A DNA stretch of 29,539 bases from a virus. Both the position numbers and the translations under genes were made by a program. Numbering within the stretch: position 1 is the first letter of the stretch; every line of letters begins with the position of its first letter. Below are positions 12,834 through 19,192 of this stretch, piece by piece. Below the pieces are notes generated by a model that searched no databases, was not told the origin of the DNA, and saw only the letters and a list, made by a program, of their open reading frames with translations. The stretch lies in the IMG/VR virus record IMGVR_UViG_3300033429_000014, positions 1 to 29,539 of that record; one strand, given 5' to 3'.

Positions 12834-14141
12834 TTGGCAAAATACAAAAAGAGCAATTTACCAGAGGCAATTAATAAGCTAAATAAACAACTTAAAGAAC
12901 AATGGTTAGGACTTTATGAAACAATGATAGGGCAAAAGAAGTCAGACGATGAAGCTGAGAAAATTGCAACAAATTCAATTAGGCAATCTTTACAAGATAA
13001 TATAGAAAGTTTGTATTATATGGGAGAGTTTAAACTAGGTGAAGATAACAAATTAGAAATGATGAGGAATGGCAATTGGCAGCATCCTTTATATGGCGAG
13101 TTAAAGATAACTGAAAAAGATATTGATGGGTTTATCACTAGTTTTAATGATAATGTGAGGGGTGTTGATCTTGCAATTGATTTGGAGCATGGAGCAACAG
13201 ATAAAAAAGGAGCAGCCGCAGGGTGGATAAAAGGGTTAGAAAAAGTAAAAGATAATGATGGTATTTCCTTAATGGGTTCTATTGAATGGACAGAGTTGGG
13301 GAAGGAAGCAATAGAAAAAGGGGAATATAAATATTTTAGTCCTGAGTTTAAATCTTCTTACAAAGATAATGAGTCGGGAAAAATATTTAATAATGTTTTA
13401 TTTGGTGGTGGATTAACCAATCGACCTTTTATAAAAAATATGGACCCGGTTTTATTATCTGAAAATGTAAGAAAAGATATTGTAGAAAATTTAGATAATA
13501 GTTATAAAAAATTTGAGGAAGTAGGAGGAGTAAAAAAAATGAATAAAGATTTATTAAAAACATTGAAATTATCTGAAAGTGCAAGTGAAGAAGAAGTAGG
13601 AAAAGCAATTAATTCATTGATTGAAGATAATGAAAAATTAATTACAAAACTTTCAGAAAGTGAAGTAAAAAATGTTGCAGATATAAAGAAATTATCTGAA
13701 ACTAATGAGGCTTTAAAATCTGAAAATGGTATTTTAAAAGGTACAAAAAGCACACTAGAGATTGACAATATCAAACTGTCTGAAAGGGTAGTAAATATTG
13801 AAAGTAAATTGAATAATGCAGAGTGGGATAAAATTGTTACAAAGGCATTAAGTGAAGGAAAGTTAGTCCCTGCAATGGTAGAAAAATATAAAAGCCTATT
13901 TGATAAAGATAAGCAAATGGCTATTGATTTAATGGCAACACAGCCAATTATTGTGGCACTTGATGAACTAGGAACTAAAAGGGCAAAAGCAGAAGGTGAT
14001 GGGGACGCAATTGCATTATTTGAGAAAGAAGTGGCAAAAATAATGCTAGAAAGAAAAGTTGAATATGGTGAAGCTTTAGTTTTTGCAGAAAAAGAACATC
14101 CAAAAATGTTTGAAGATGTAGAAAAAGTAAGATTTGGATAA
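12834..14141 (+). CDS. Capsid maturation protease with scaffold domain (Mu gpI-like)
   Basis: The 435-residue protein starts at TTG 12834; AAGGAG (12817-12822) lies 11 bases upstream, and the ATG at 12823 is in another frame. Residues 55-215 match the Mu gpI-type prohead protease: NWQHPLYGELKITEKDID, LAIDLEHGATDKKGAAAGWI (E118, H119) and YKYFSPEFKS (S169), ending at GGLTNRPFIKNMDP. It would cut scaffold and capsid proteins during head maturation. From about residue 236 the sequence is a lysine/serine/glutamate-rich helical coil, typical of a scaffold. A second, internal start gives that part alone (see 13539). The gene is followed by a decoration and a capsid gene, the usual order. Confidence 0.85.
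   Translation: MAKYKKSNLPEAINKLNKQLKEQWLGLYETMIGQKKSDDEAEKIATNSIRQSLQDNIESLYYMGEFKLGEDNKLEMMRNGNWQHPLYGELKITEKDIDGFITSFNDNVRGVDLAIDLEHGATDKKGAAAGWIKGLEKVKDNDGISLMGSIEWTELGKEAIEKGEYKYFSPEFKSSYKDNESGKIFNNVLFGGGLTNRPFIKNMDPVLLSENVRKDIVENLDNSYKKFEEVGGVKKMNKDLLKTLKLSESASEEEVGKAINSLIEDNEKLITKLSESEVKNVADIKKLSETNEALKSENGILKGTKSTLEIDNIKLSERVVNIESKLNNAEWDKIVTKALSEGKLVPAMVEKYKSLFDKDKQMAIDLMATQPIIVALDELGTKRAKAEGDGDAIALFEKEVAKIMLERKVEYGEALVFAEKEHPKMFEDVEKVRFG
13523..13530 (+). promoter_or_regulatory. Internal ribosome binding site for the scaffold
   Basis: AGGAGGAG lies inside the protease-scaffold gene, 8 bases before an in-frame ATG at 13539. This is one of the best ribosome binding sites in the window, better than that of the full-length gene, and it sits exactly at the boundary between the protease domain and the coiled scaffold domain. 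Confidence 0.75.
13539..14141 (+). CDS. Scaffold protein from an internal start, in frame with the protease
   Basis: Translation from ATG 13539 gives a 200-residue protein identical to residues 236-435 of the protease-scaffold. It begins MNKDLLKTLKLSESASEEEV, followed by long heptad-like helices (about residues 30-90) and a C-terminal helical segment ending EKEHPKMFEDVEKVRFG. Production of scaffold from a nested in-frame start is established for lambda C/Nu3 and Mu I/Z. It would direct assembly of the capsid protein and then be degraded by the protease. Evidence here is the strong internal ribosome binding site and the domain boundary. Confidence 0.7.
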   Translation: MNKDLLKTLKLSESASEEEVGKAINSLIEDNEKLITKLSESEVKNVADIKKLSETNEALKSENGILKGTKSTLEIDNIKLSERVVNIESKLNNAEWDKIVTKALSEGKLVPAMVEKYKSLFDKDKQMAIDLMATQPIIVALDELGTKRAKAEGDGDAIALFEKEVAKIMLERKVEYGEALVFAEKEHPKMFEDVEKVRFG

Positions 14142-14174
14142 GAGTAAATAATAAAAAATTAGGAGGGTTTAACC

Positions 14175-14552
14175 ATGGCAGGACAAAATAATATTTTAAA
14201 TGATAGCATGGTGGCGGCAGCAGATTTAAGCAGTTATCAATACCGTTTTGTAAAGATATCAGCGGCTAGAACTGTAAATATTTGTGGCAGTGGCGAAGCA
14301 ATGTATGGTATTTTACAGAATGCACCAGAGTCAGGGTATATGGCCAACATTTGTGTGTTAGGTATTTCTAATTTGGTAGCTAGTGCAGCTATTTCAGCGG
14401 GTGCAATGGTTGGAAGTGCCGCACTTGGAAAAGGAGTAGCAGTGACAACAGATGTATATGAGTATGGAGCAATTGCCAGGGAAGCAGCAACATTAGACGG
14501 TGATATTATTAGTGTTTTAGTTTGCCCAGGAGCGCCAACAATATCAGCATAA
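14175..14552 (+). CDS. Head decoration protein (DUF2190-like)
   Basis: The 125-residue protein has an alanine/glycine-rich beta-sandwich-like sequence. It begins MAGQNNILNDSMVAAADLS and continues with YRFVKISAARTVNICGSGE, YGILQNAPESG, ISAGAMVGSAALGKGVAVT and YGAIAREAATLDGDIISVL. These segments match the small decoration proteins that sit at the capsid surface in Mu-like and related heads. Its place directly before the major capsid gene is the standard one. AGGAGG lies 10 bases before the ATG. Confidence 0.82.
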   Translation: MAGQNNILNDSMVAAADLSSYQYRFVKISAARTVNICGSGEAMYGILQNAPESGYMANICVLGISNLVASAAISAGAMVGSAALGKGVAVTTDVYEYGAIAREAATLDGDIISVLVCPGAPTISA

Positions 14553-14581
14553 TATAAAAAAAGAAGAGGTGTTAAAATACA

Positions 14582-15520
14582 ATGAGTAGACCAACAAGTA
14601 CACAAGTACATACTGATGCCATAATGACAAATGTTAGTGTTAAATACAAAAATGGATTATATATTGCGGAAACAGTATTTCCAATGGTACCAGTCAAAAA
14701 GCAGTCTGATAAATATTATATATTTACAAAAGCTGATATGTTTAGAAATACAGCAAAGAAAAGAGCGCCGGGAACAGCCTCAGAAGGTCAAAGTTTTGGG
14801 TTATCTACAGATTCATATTTTTGTGAAGAAGTAGCACAACACACTTTACTTGAAGATGAAGTTAGAGATAATGCGGATAGTGTTTTGGGTCTTGAAAGTT
14901 CAAAGGCAAGTTTTGTAACTGATAAGATTTTACTTGAATTAGAAGCTAGAATAGAAACTATGCTAATGACAACAAGTAATTGGGATAATTCCACAACTTT
15001 ATCAGGTACCAATCAATGGTCAGATAAAGATAATAGCGACCCATTAACAGATTTAGAAACTGGAATTGATGCAGTTGAAGATTCAACAGGTAAAAAAGCA
15101 AATACCATTGTATTAGCTAATGATGTATGGAAAGCTTTAAAACATCACCCTGAACTTTTAGACCGTTTACCGGTTACAGGATTAAGAGTTGCAACAACTC
15201 AGCAATTGGCTAACTTACTAGAAGTAGAAAGAATTTTGATAGGTAAAGCAATGAAAAACACAGCAATTGAAGGAGCAACGGCGGCATATTCTAGAATCTG
15301 GACTAAAGATGTTTGGATTGGACATGTTGCCAAAGCACCTGCAAAAGAAACACCAACAGCGGGATATACTTTTGTTTGGAAAAGAGATGGAAAAATAAGA
15401 GGAATTAGAAGATGGAGAGAAGAAAATATTCATAGTGAAAAGATAGAAGCATTTATGAATTATGATGAAAAAATTGTAGGCTCTGATCTTGGTTATGTAA
15501 TAGAGGCTGCAATAGCATAG
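14582..15520 (+). CDS. Major capsid protein, HK97 fold
   Basis: The 312-residue protein forms the capsid shell. The N-terminal arm (STQVHTDAIMTNVSVKYKNG, then YIAETVFPMVPVKKQSDKYY) and the helix with VTDKILLELEARIETML are typical of the Mu/E-type HK97-fold capsid proteins. So is the A-domain core with ANTIVLANDVWKALKHHPEL. It has no long N-terminal delta domain, which fits the use of a separate scaffold. The ribosome binding site GAGGTG lies 9 bases before the ATG. A strong terminator follows directly, as is common after capsid genes. Confidence 0.9.
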   Translation: MSRPTSTQVHTDAIMTNVSVKYKNGLYIAETVFPMVPVKKQSDKYYIFTKADMFRNTAKKRAPGTASEGQSFGLSTDSYFCEEVAQHTLLEDEVRDNADSVLGLESSKASFVTDKILLELEARIETMLMTTSNWDNSTTLSGTNQWSDKDNSDPLTDLETGIDAVEDSTGKKANTIVLANDVWKALKHHPELLDRLPVTGLRVATTQQLANLLEVERILIGKAMKNTAIEGATAAYSRIWTKDVWIGHVAKAPAKETPTAGYTFVWKRDGKIRGIRRWREENIHSEKIEAFMNYDEKIVGSDLGYVIEAAIA

Positions 15521-15550
15521 AGGGGAAGAATTATTTCCCTATCTTTTTTT
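15521..15550 (+). terminator. Rho-independent terminator after the major capsid gene
   Basis: AGGGGAA (15521-15527) pairs with TTTCCCT (15534-15540) around a 6-base loop, with one G-T pair, and TCTTTTTTT follows at 15542-15550. It starts right after the capsid stop codon and the next gene is 15 bases past the T-run, so it is likely to be leaky and to lower downstream expression relative to the capsid gene. Confidence 0.8.
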
Positions 15551-15564
15551 GAAAGGAGAATAAA

Positions 15565-16128
15565 ATGGGTAATTTTAGACTTACAAGAAAACTTAGAAAG
15601 TTAGTTCCTACTTTAGCAAAGGGGACCGGATATTCTGAAATTAACACAGGAAGGTCATTGATTGATGAATTAATGGGCGCTTCGTTAAATTACAATACAG
15701 AAAATTATTTGGCCGTTACCGCTGATTTATCAAGCGCTACATGGAATACAGTGGCAACACATGAACTTTTCACAGTTACCGGACTTGTTAGAGTGAGAAT
15801 TATAGCAGTAGTAACAACAACAGGGGACGATACAACAGGGGATACAAGCAACATTCAGTTAGGAACAGATGGGGATACAGACGGTTTTATTGCTGCAACT
15901 GATGTTGATGATTTGCTAGAAGACGAATTATGGTATGACGCAACACCTACAACAAAATTTGATACAACTAGTACGGTTGTAATAGATAAAACAGTAAATA
16001 CTGAAGATGTAGGGTATGAAATAACAGGAGAAGCAGCAACAGCAGGGGTAATAGTATTTCATTGTTGGTGGGAAGCTTTAGATGGTACAGGTGCAGTTGT
16101 AGCAGGTGCAGGCGGCGCAATGGTTTAA
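15565..16128 (+). CDS. Virion-associated protein, head module
   Basis: The 187-residue protein begins with a basic helix (MGNFRLTRKLRKLVPTLAKG). It then becomes a threonine/aspartate-rich beta protein with TTTGDDTTGDTSNIQLGTDG and a C-terminal VIVFHCWWEAL followed by a glycine/alanine tail. It lies between the capsid gene and the head-tail adaptor, where decoration, fibre or stopper proteins are usually coded. I do not recognise the family. AAAGGAG is 8 bases before the ATG. Confidence 0.6.
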   Translation: MGNFRLTRKLRKLVPTLAKGTGYSEINTGRSLIDELMGASLNYNTENYLAVTADLSSATWNTVATHELFTVTGLVRVRIIAVVTTTGDDTTGDTSNIQLGTDGDTDGFIAATDVDDLLEDELWYDATPTTKFDTTSTVVIDKTVNTEDVGYEITGEAATAGVIVFHCWWEALDGTGAVVAGAGGAMV

Positions 16129-16155
16129 TTCTAAAATAAAAGGAGGGGTTTTGTT

Positions 16156-16602
16156 ATGTATAGTACAGTTGCAGACATTCAGAGTTTAATAAAGTGGACT
16201 ACTTTTAGTACTAGTTCTAAAGTAACTACTACAGAAGTAACAGAGTATATAACAGAAGCAGATACTTATATAGATTCAAAATTAGAAAGAATTTATGTAG
16301 TTCCTATAACTAATGCGAATGATATAGAAGTATTAAAATATGTTTCTAGTAGGTTTGCAGCGGTCGAAGTTGCACAGATTTTAATTTTACAAGCAAGCGG
16401 CGAAATTCCTTCTATTATTAAAGAGTGGAACAATAAAGCAAAAGAAAGACTAGATAAAATACTTACTTTAGAAATCGATTTACCAAACAGTACAAAGGTA
16501 GAGTTAAGCACCTCAGGAAAACTTTATAGTTTTACAGCATATGGAGATGATGATAATGCGGCTCCAAGTTCTCAATGGAATACAGGAGTTGATGAGTGGT
16601 GA
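16156..16602 (+). CDS. Head-tail adaptor (Mu gp36 / DUF1320-like)
   Basis: The 148-residue protein starts YSTVADIQSLIKWTTFS and continues with TEYITEADTYIDSKLERIYVVP and YVSSRFAAVEVAQILI. This is the helical pattern of head-completion adaptors that sit under the portal and open the way to the tail. The C-terminal part (LDLPNSTKVELSTSG-like, then an acidic tail) is typical as well. AGGAGGGG lies about 7 bases before the ATG. Its stop overlaps the start of the next gene. Confidence 0.72.
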   Translation: MYSTVADIQSLIKWTTFSTSSKVTTTEVTEYITEADTYIDSKLERIYVVPITNANDIEVLKYVSSRFAAVEVAQILILQASGEIPSIIKEWNNKAKERLDKILTLEIDLPNSTKVELSTSGKLYSFTAYGDDDNAAPSSQWNTGVDEW

Positions 16603-17114
16603 TAGAGTTTAATTTTGATGTAGACGGTGAGCCACAACTTAGAAGGTGGTTAGATTTAACGGCTGATAGTGTGAATGATTTTAGCACTATTTTTAAAAAA
16701 TTAGGTGAAGATTTTAGAGAAACACAAAAAGCAGTATTTAAAAAACAAGGTGCTAATGAAGGATTACCAGGTTGGAAACCTTTGAGCAGAGGATATAAAA
16801 AATGGAAAGATAAACATTATCCAGGGAAACCAATTTTGACTTTAACAGGTGCTATGAAACAGTCATTGACAAGAAAGAATAACAGTAATCACATAGAAAG
16901 AATTTCAAAGAATACTTTTGAAATTGGGACCAAAGATTTTAAAGCTATTATTCATCAAAGGGGAGGGAGAAAGCTACCAAAACGTAAAGTAGTAGACCTC
17001 TCAGAACCTCAAAAGAGGAGATGGGTACAAATAGCGCATAGAGAAATATTTGATTTAATGACAGAAGGGGAGCAGCAAGCACATCAACAAGGAATGTCAC
17101 CGGGGAGGCGATAA
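16596..17114 (+). CDS. Virion morphogenesis protein (Mu gpG / P2 gpS-like tail completion)
   Basis: The 172-residue basic protein has the family pattern: an N-terminal helix (QLRRWLDLTADSVNDFSTIF), then WKPLSRGYKKWKDKHYPGKP followed by LTLTGAMKQSLTRK, IGTKDFKAIIHQRGGRKLP and a C-terminal RRWVQIAHREIFDL. Such proteins help complete and join head and tail. The start is GTG at 16596 (GTG at 16599 is also possible), with GGAG 8 bases upstream, and it overlaps the previous stop by 7 bases. The family is usual in phages with Mu-type heads. Confidence 0.8.
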   Translation: MVIEFNFDVDGEPQLRRWLDLTADSVNDFSTIFKKLGEDFRETQKAVFKKQGANEGLPGWKPLSRGYKKWKDKHYPGKPILTLTGAMKQSLTRKNNSNHIERISKNTFEIGTKDFKAIIHQRGGRKLPKRKVVDLSEPQKRRWVQIAHREIFDLMTEGEQQAHQQGMSPGRR

Positions 17115-17116
17115 GT

Positions 17117-17581
17117 TTGAATTGTGAATATGCGATTGATTCGGTAATACAGTATTTAACTAGTGATTTGGAAACAATGTTAAATATAATAAAAATTGAA
17201 GCGGGTTCAAGTGTTTTAAGTCAGGTACCACAAACTTTTGATTTTGGAGAAAAAGACCCAACAGCTATTGATAATTTCCCCGCTGTTATGTGCAAAGCTT
17301 CTACAACAGACAATAAAAGTAATCAGTATAAAAATCAGGAAAGAAGTGCATTTTTAGAAGTTATTTTTTGGGTTGTGAATATAGATGAAAATGAATTGCA
17401 TAGAATGATAGTGAGATACGGTGAAGCTATAACAAGGGTTTTAAGAGATGAAACGAAATGGAAAGTTAATTTATATAATCCAGTAATTGGCGCTTGTCAA
17501 TATTCTGATATTTACGAAAGCAGCATAGGACTTGCACAGGCGGGAAATGTAAAAATATCAATTGATTATTTAATAAGCTAA
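17117..17581 (+). CDS. Probable tail terminator / tail completion protein
   Basis: The 154-residue protein starts with TTG two bases after the previous stop, with GGGGAGG upstream. It contains an N-terminal helix, FPAVMCKASTTDNKSNQ, a strand ALEVIFWVV-like segment and RYGEAITRVLRDETKW, ending in strands VKISIDYLI. Size, mixed alpha/beta layout and place between the tail completion gene and the tail tube gene match tail terminator proteins. The sequence itself is too divergent for me to name a family with certainty. Confidence 0.6.
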   Translation: MNCEYAIDSVIQYLTSDLETMLNIIKIEAGSSVLSQVPQTFDFGEKDPTAIDNFPAVMCKASTTDNKSNQYKNQERSAFLEVIFWVVNIDENELHRMIVRYGEAITRVLRDETKWKVNLYNPVIGACQYSDIYESSIGLAQAGNVKISIDYLIS

Positions 17582-17597
17582 AAAGGAGGTTTTTTTA

Positions 17598-18464
17598 ATG
17601 GGAGCAGCAACAAAAATACATGTGGGTGCAGGAAATTTAAACTTGAATCCAGACAGTTCAGCAATTGATTTGGGGTTTTGTTCAGATGGTGCAATGTTAA
17701 ATTATAGCGCAGCATTGGAACCAATCACAGTAGATCAGATTTTGGCACCAGTTGGATATTTTGTGCCAGGTGAAGAGTGTCAATTTGAAACTATTTTATC
17801 GGAAGCAAGTGCCGATAAACTAAAATATGCTTTAGGTTATGGAACAGTAACAACTACAGCAGCAGGAGCAGCGGTTAAAGGTTCAGATAAAATAGAGTTT
17901 GGTGGAAATACTGTATTAACAGATTATGTTTTGGAATATGCAGCACCTAAGAGATCAAACAGAAATTTATATATTAGAGTAAGATTATTAAAAGTAAATA
18001 TAAGTCCAGAATTAGAAATTACTTTTACCAAGGACGGTAAAACAGGGTTTAAATTTGTAGCAAAAGCAGTAGCAGATACCACACAGGACGCAGGAAAACA
18101 ATTAGGCTATTACTTAGAAGAAACAGCAGATGTAACCGGTACCACTCCAACTTTAGCAGTGTCAACATTTGTTCCAGCAGACGCAGCCACTGGAATAGCA
18201 ATTGACGCAACAATAGTTGTAACATTTAATAGAGCAGTACACCCGGAAGGGGTTCACGTTGGTAATTTCATATTAATGAAAGCAGACGGAACAGGAGCAG
18301 CAGGCACAGTAAGTCAAACAGATACCGATGAGGTAACTTTTACACCAACTGCTAATATGGCTTCAGGTATAGTATATTTGTTTGTAGTTGCAAAAGATGT
18401 AAGGGCATTAGACGATTATTCACAAATGGCAGATAATGAATATATCAATTTTACAATTGTATAA
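17598..18464 (+). CDS. Major tail tube protein with C-terminal Ig-like (Big_5) domain
   Basis: The 288-residue protein has an N-terminal tube domain of about 180 residues, beginning MGAATKIHVGAGNLNLNP. It continues with VPGEECQFETILSEASADKL and the strand-rich RNLYIRVRLLKVNISPELEI, as in siphovirus tail tube proteins. From about residue 190 it has a second domain: FVPADAATGIAIDATIVVTF, then AVHPEGVHVGNFILM and DEVTFTPTANMASGIVYLFV. That matches the bacterial Ig-like Big_5 fold. Ig-like domains on tail tubes decorate the outside of the tail and may bind weakly to cell surfaces. AAGGAGG lies 8 bases before the ATG. No sheath gene is present. Confidence 0.82.
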   Translation: MGAATKIHVGAGNLNLNPDSSAIDLGFCSDGAMLNYSAALEPITVDQILAPVGYFVPGEECQFETILSEASADKLKYALGYGTVTTTAAGAAVKGSDKIEFGGNTVLTDYVLEYAAPKRSNRNLYIRVRLLKVNISPELEITFTKDGKTGFKFVAKAVADTTQDAGKQLGYYLEETADVTGTTPTLAVSTFVPADAATGIAIDATIVVTFNRAVHPEGVHVGNFILMKADGTGAAGTVSQTDTDEVTFTPTANMASGIVYLFVVAKDVRALDDYSQMADNEYINFTIV

Positions 18465-18489
18465 TTTGTATGAGAAAGAGGTATAAAAA

Positions 18490-18906
18490 ATGGATAGGAA
18501 CAAAAAAGTTGAAATTTTTAAACAATTTGAACAAAAAAAAGAGCATGATATTTTATTAAATAAAGGTGTGGAGCTGCCTTTTGGCAGCTCGACAGTAACA
18601 GTAAAATCGTTAACATGGAGAAAGTCAACAGAGTTTGAAAAAGAAGCGAAAAGGGTAGTATTAAAATTTAAAGATTTTATTAAATTAGATAGTGAAAATT
18701 TAGAGTCTATTATGGAAGAATTATTTTCATTATTGAATGATGAATTAATTTTGTTAGCTAATAAATCTACAAATGGATATGTAACAATAGAAAAAATCGA
18801 TAGATATGGAGCAACAAAAAATGATGTAATTAGAATAATAGTTGAAAGTATGAGCATAAATTATAGTTATGTAAAAAACTTAATTGCCCAATTAAAAATG
18901 AAGTAA
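18490..18906 (+). CDS. Tail assembly chaperone, short form (G-like)
   Basis: The 138-residue protein lies between tail tube and tape measure, where lambda-type phages code their tail chaperones. It is helical, with FGSSTVTVKSLTWRKSTEFE followed by a helical domain and the end YVKNLIAQLKMK. It likely binds and protects the tape measure during tail assembly. AGAGG lies about 8 bases upstream. Codons 128-130 (GTA AAA AAC) contain a slippery heptamer that allows a minor fraction of ribosomes to continue into the next frame. Confidence 0.8.
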   Translation: MDRNKKVEIFKQFEQKKEHDILLNKGVELPFGSSTVTVKSLTWRKSTEFEKEAKRVVLKFKDFIKLDSENLESIMEELFSLLNDELILLANKSTNGYVTIEKIDRYGATKNDVIRIIVESMSINYSYVKNLIAQLKMK

Positions 18907-19175
18907 ATTTATTAGATGATAATGAAGATCAGGATAGTAATTGGGCGTGGGTATTTGATTATTTAATGAGTAATTATGGTTGGAAACTAGATTATATTAT
19001 GGGTTTAACTAGAAACCAACTTGTATTATTCAAAGAAAAAATCGAAGATAGGGTGATGGAAGAAAGAAAATTCCAAGCTAATTTGCATAACATGAAGATA
19101 AAAGGAAAAGGTTTAGATATGGATGGAGCTATCCCAATTGAATCAATAATTGATTCGGGAAAAACAAATATTTAA
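18490..19175 (+). CDS. Tail assembly chaperone, -1 frameshift product (GT-like)
   Basis: A -1 shift at A AAA AAC (18873-18879) would join the first 130 residues of the short form to 98 residues read from 18879 to 19175, giving 228 residues. The -1 frame is open through the whole overlap and reads CPIKNEVNLLDDNEDQDSN, WAWVFDYLMSNYGWKLDYIM and RNQLVLFKEKIEDRVMEE. That is typical of the second half of tail chaperones. An ATG exists at 18966 but has no ribosome binding site, so independent translation is unlikely. The frameshift arrangement between tube and tape measure genes is conserved in siphoviruses and myoviruses. Confidence 0.82.
18873..18946 (+). promoter_or_regulatory. Programmed -1 ribosomal frameshift signal
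   Basis: The slippery heptamer A AAA AAC at 18873-18879 is in the correct phase. Six bases after it, GCCCAATTA (18886-18894) is the exact reverse complement of TAATTGGGC (18938-18946). This makes a 9-bp stem with a 43-base loop that includes the zero-frame stop codon (18904-18906). Heptamer, 6-base spacer and stem are the standard parts of such a signal. Confidence 0.82.
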
Positions 19176-19192
19176 AGAAAGGGGGAAAATAA

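Noticed and set aside
18966-19175. Independent 69-residue gene starting at ATG 18966
   Set aside because: No ribosome binding site precedes it and the frame is open upstream to the slippery heptamer, so it is better explained as the frameshift extension of the tail chaperone.
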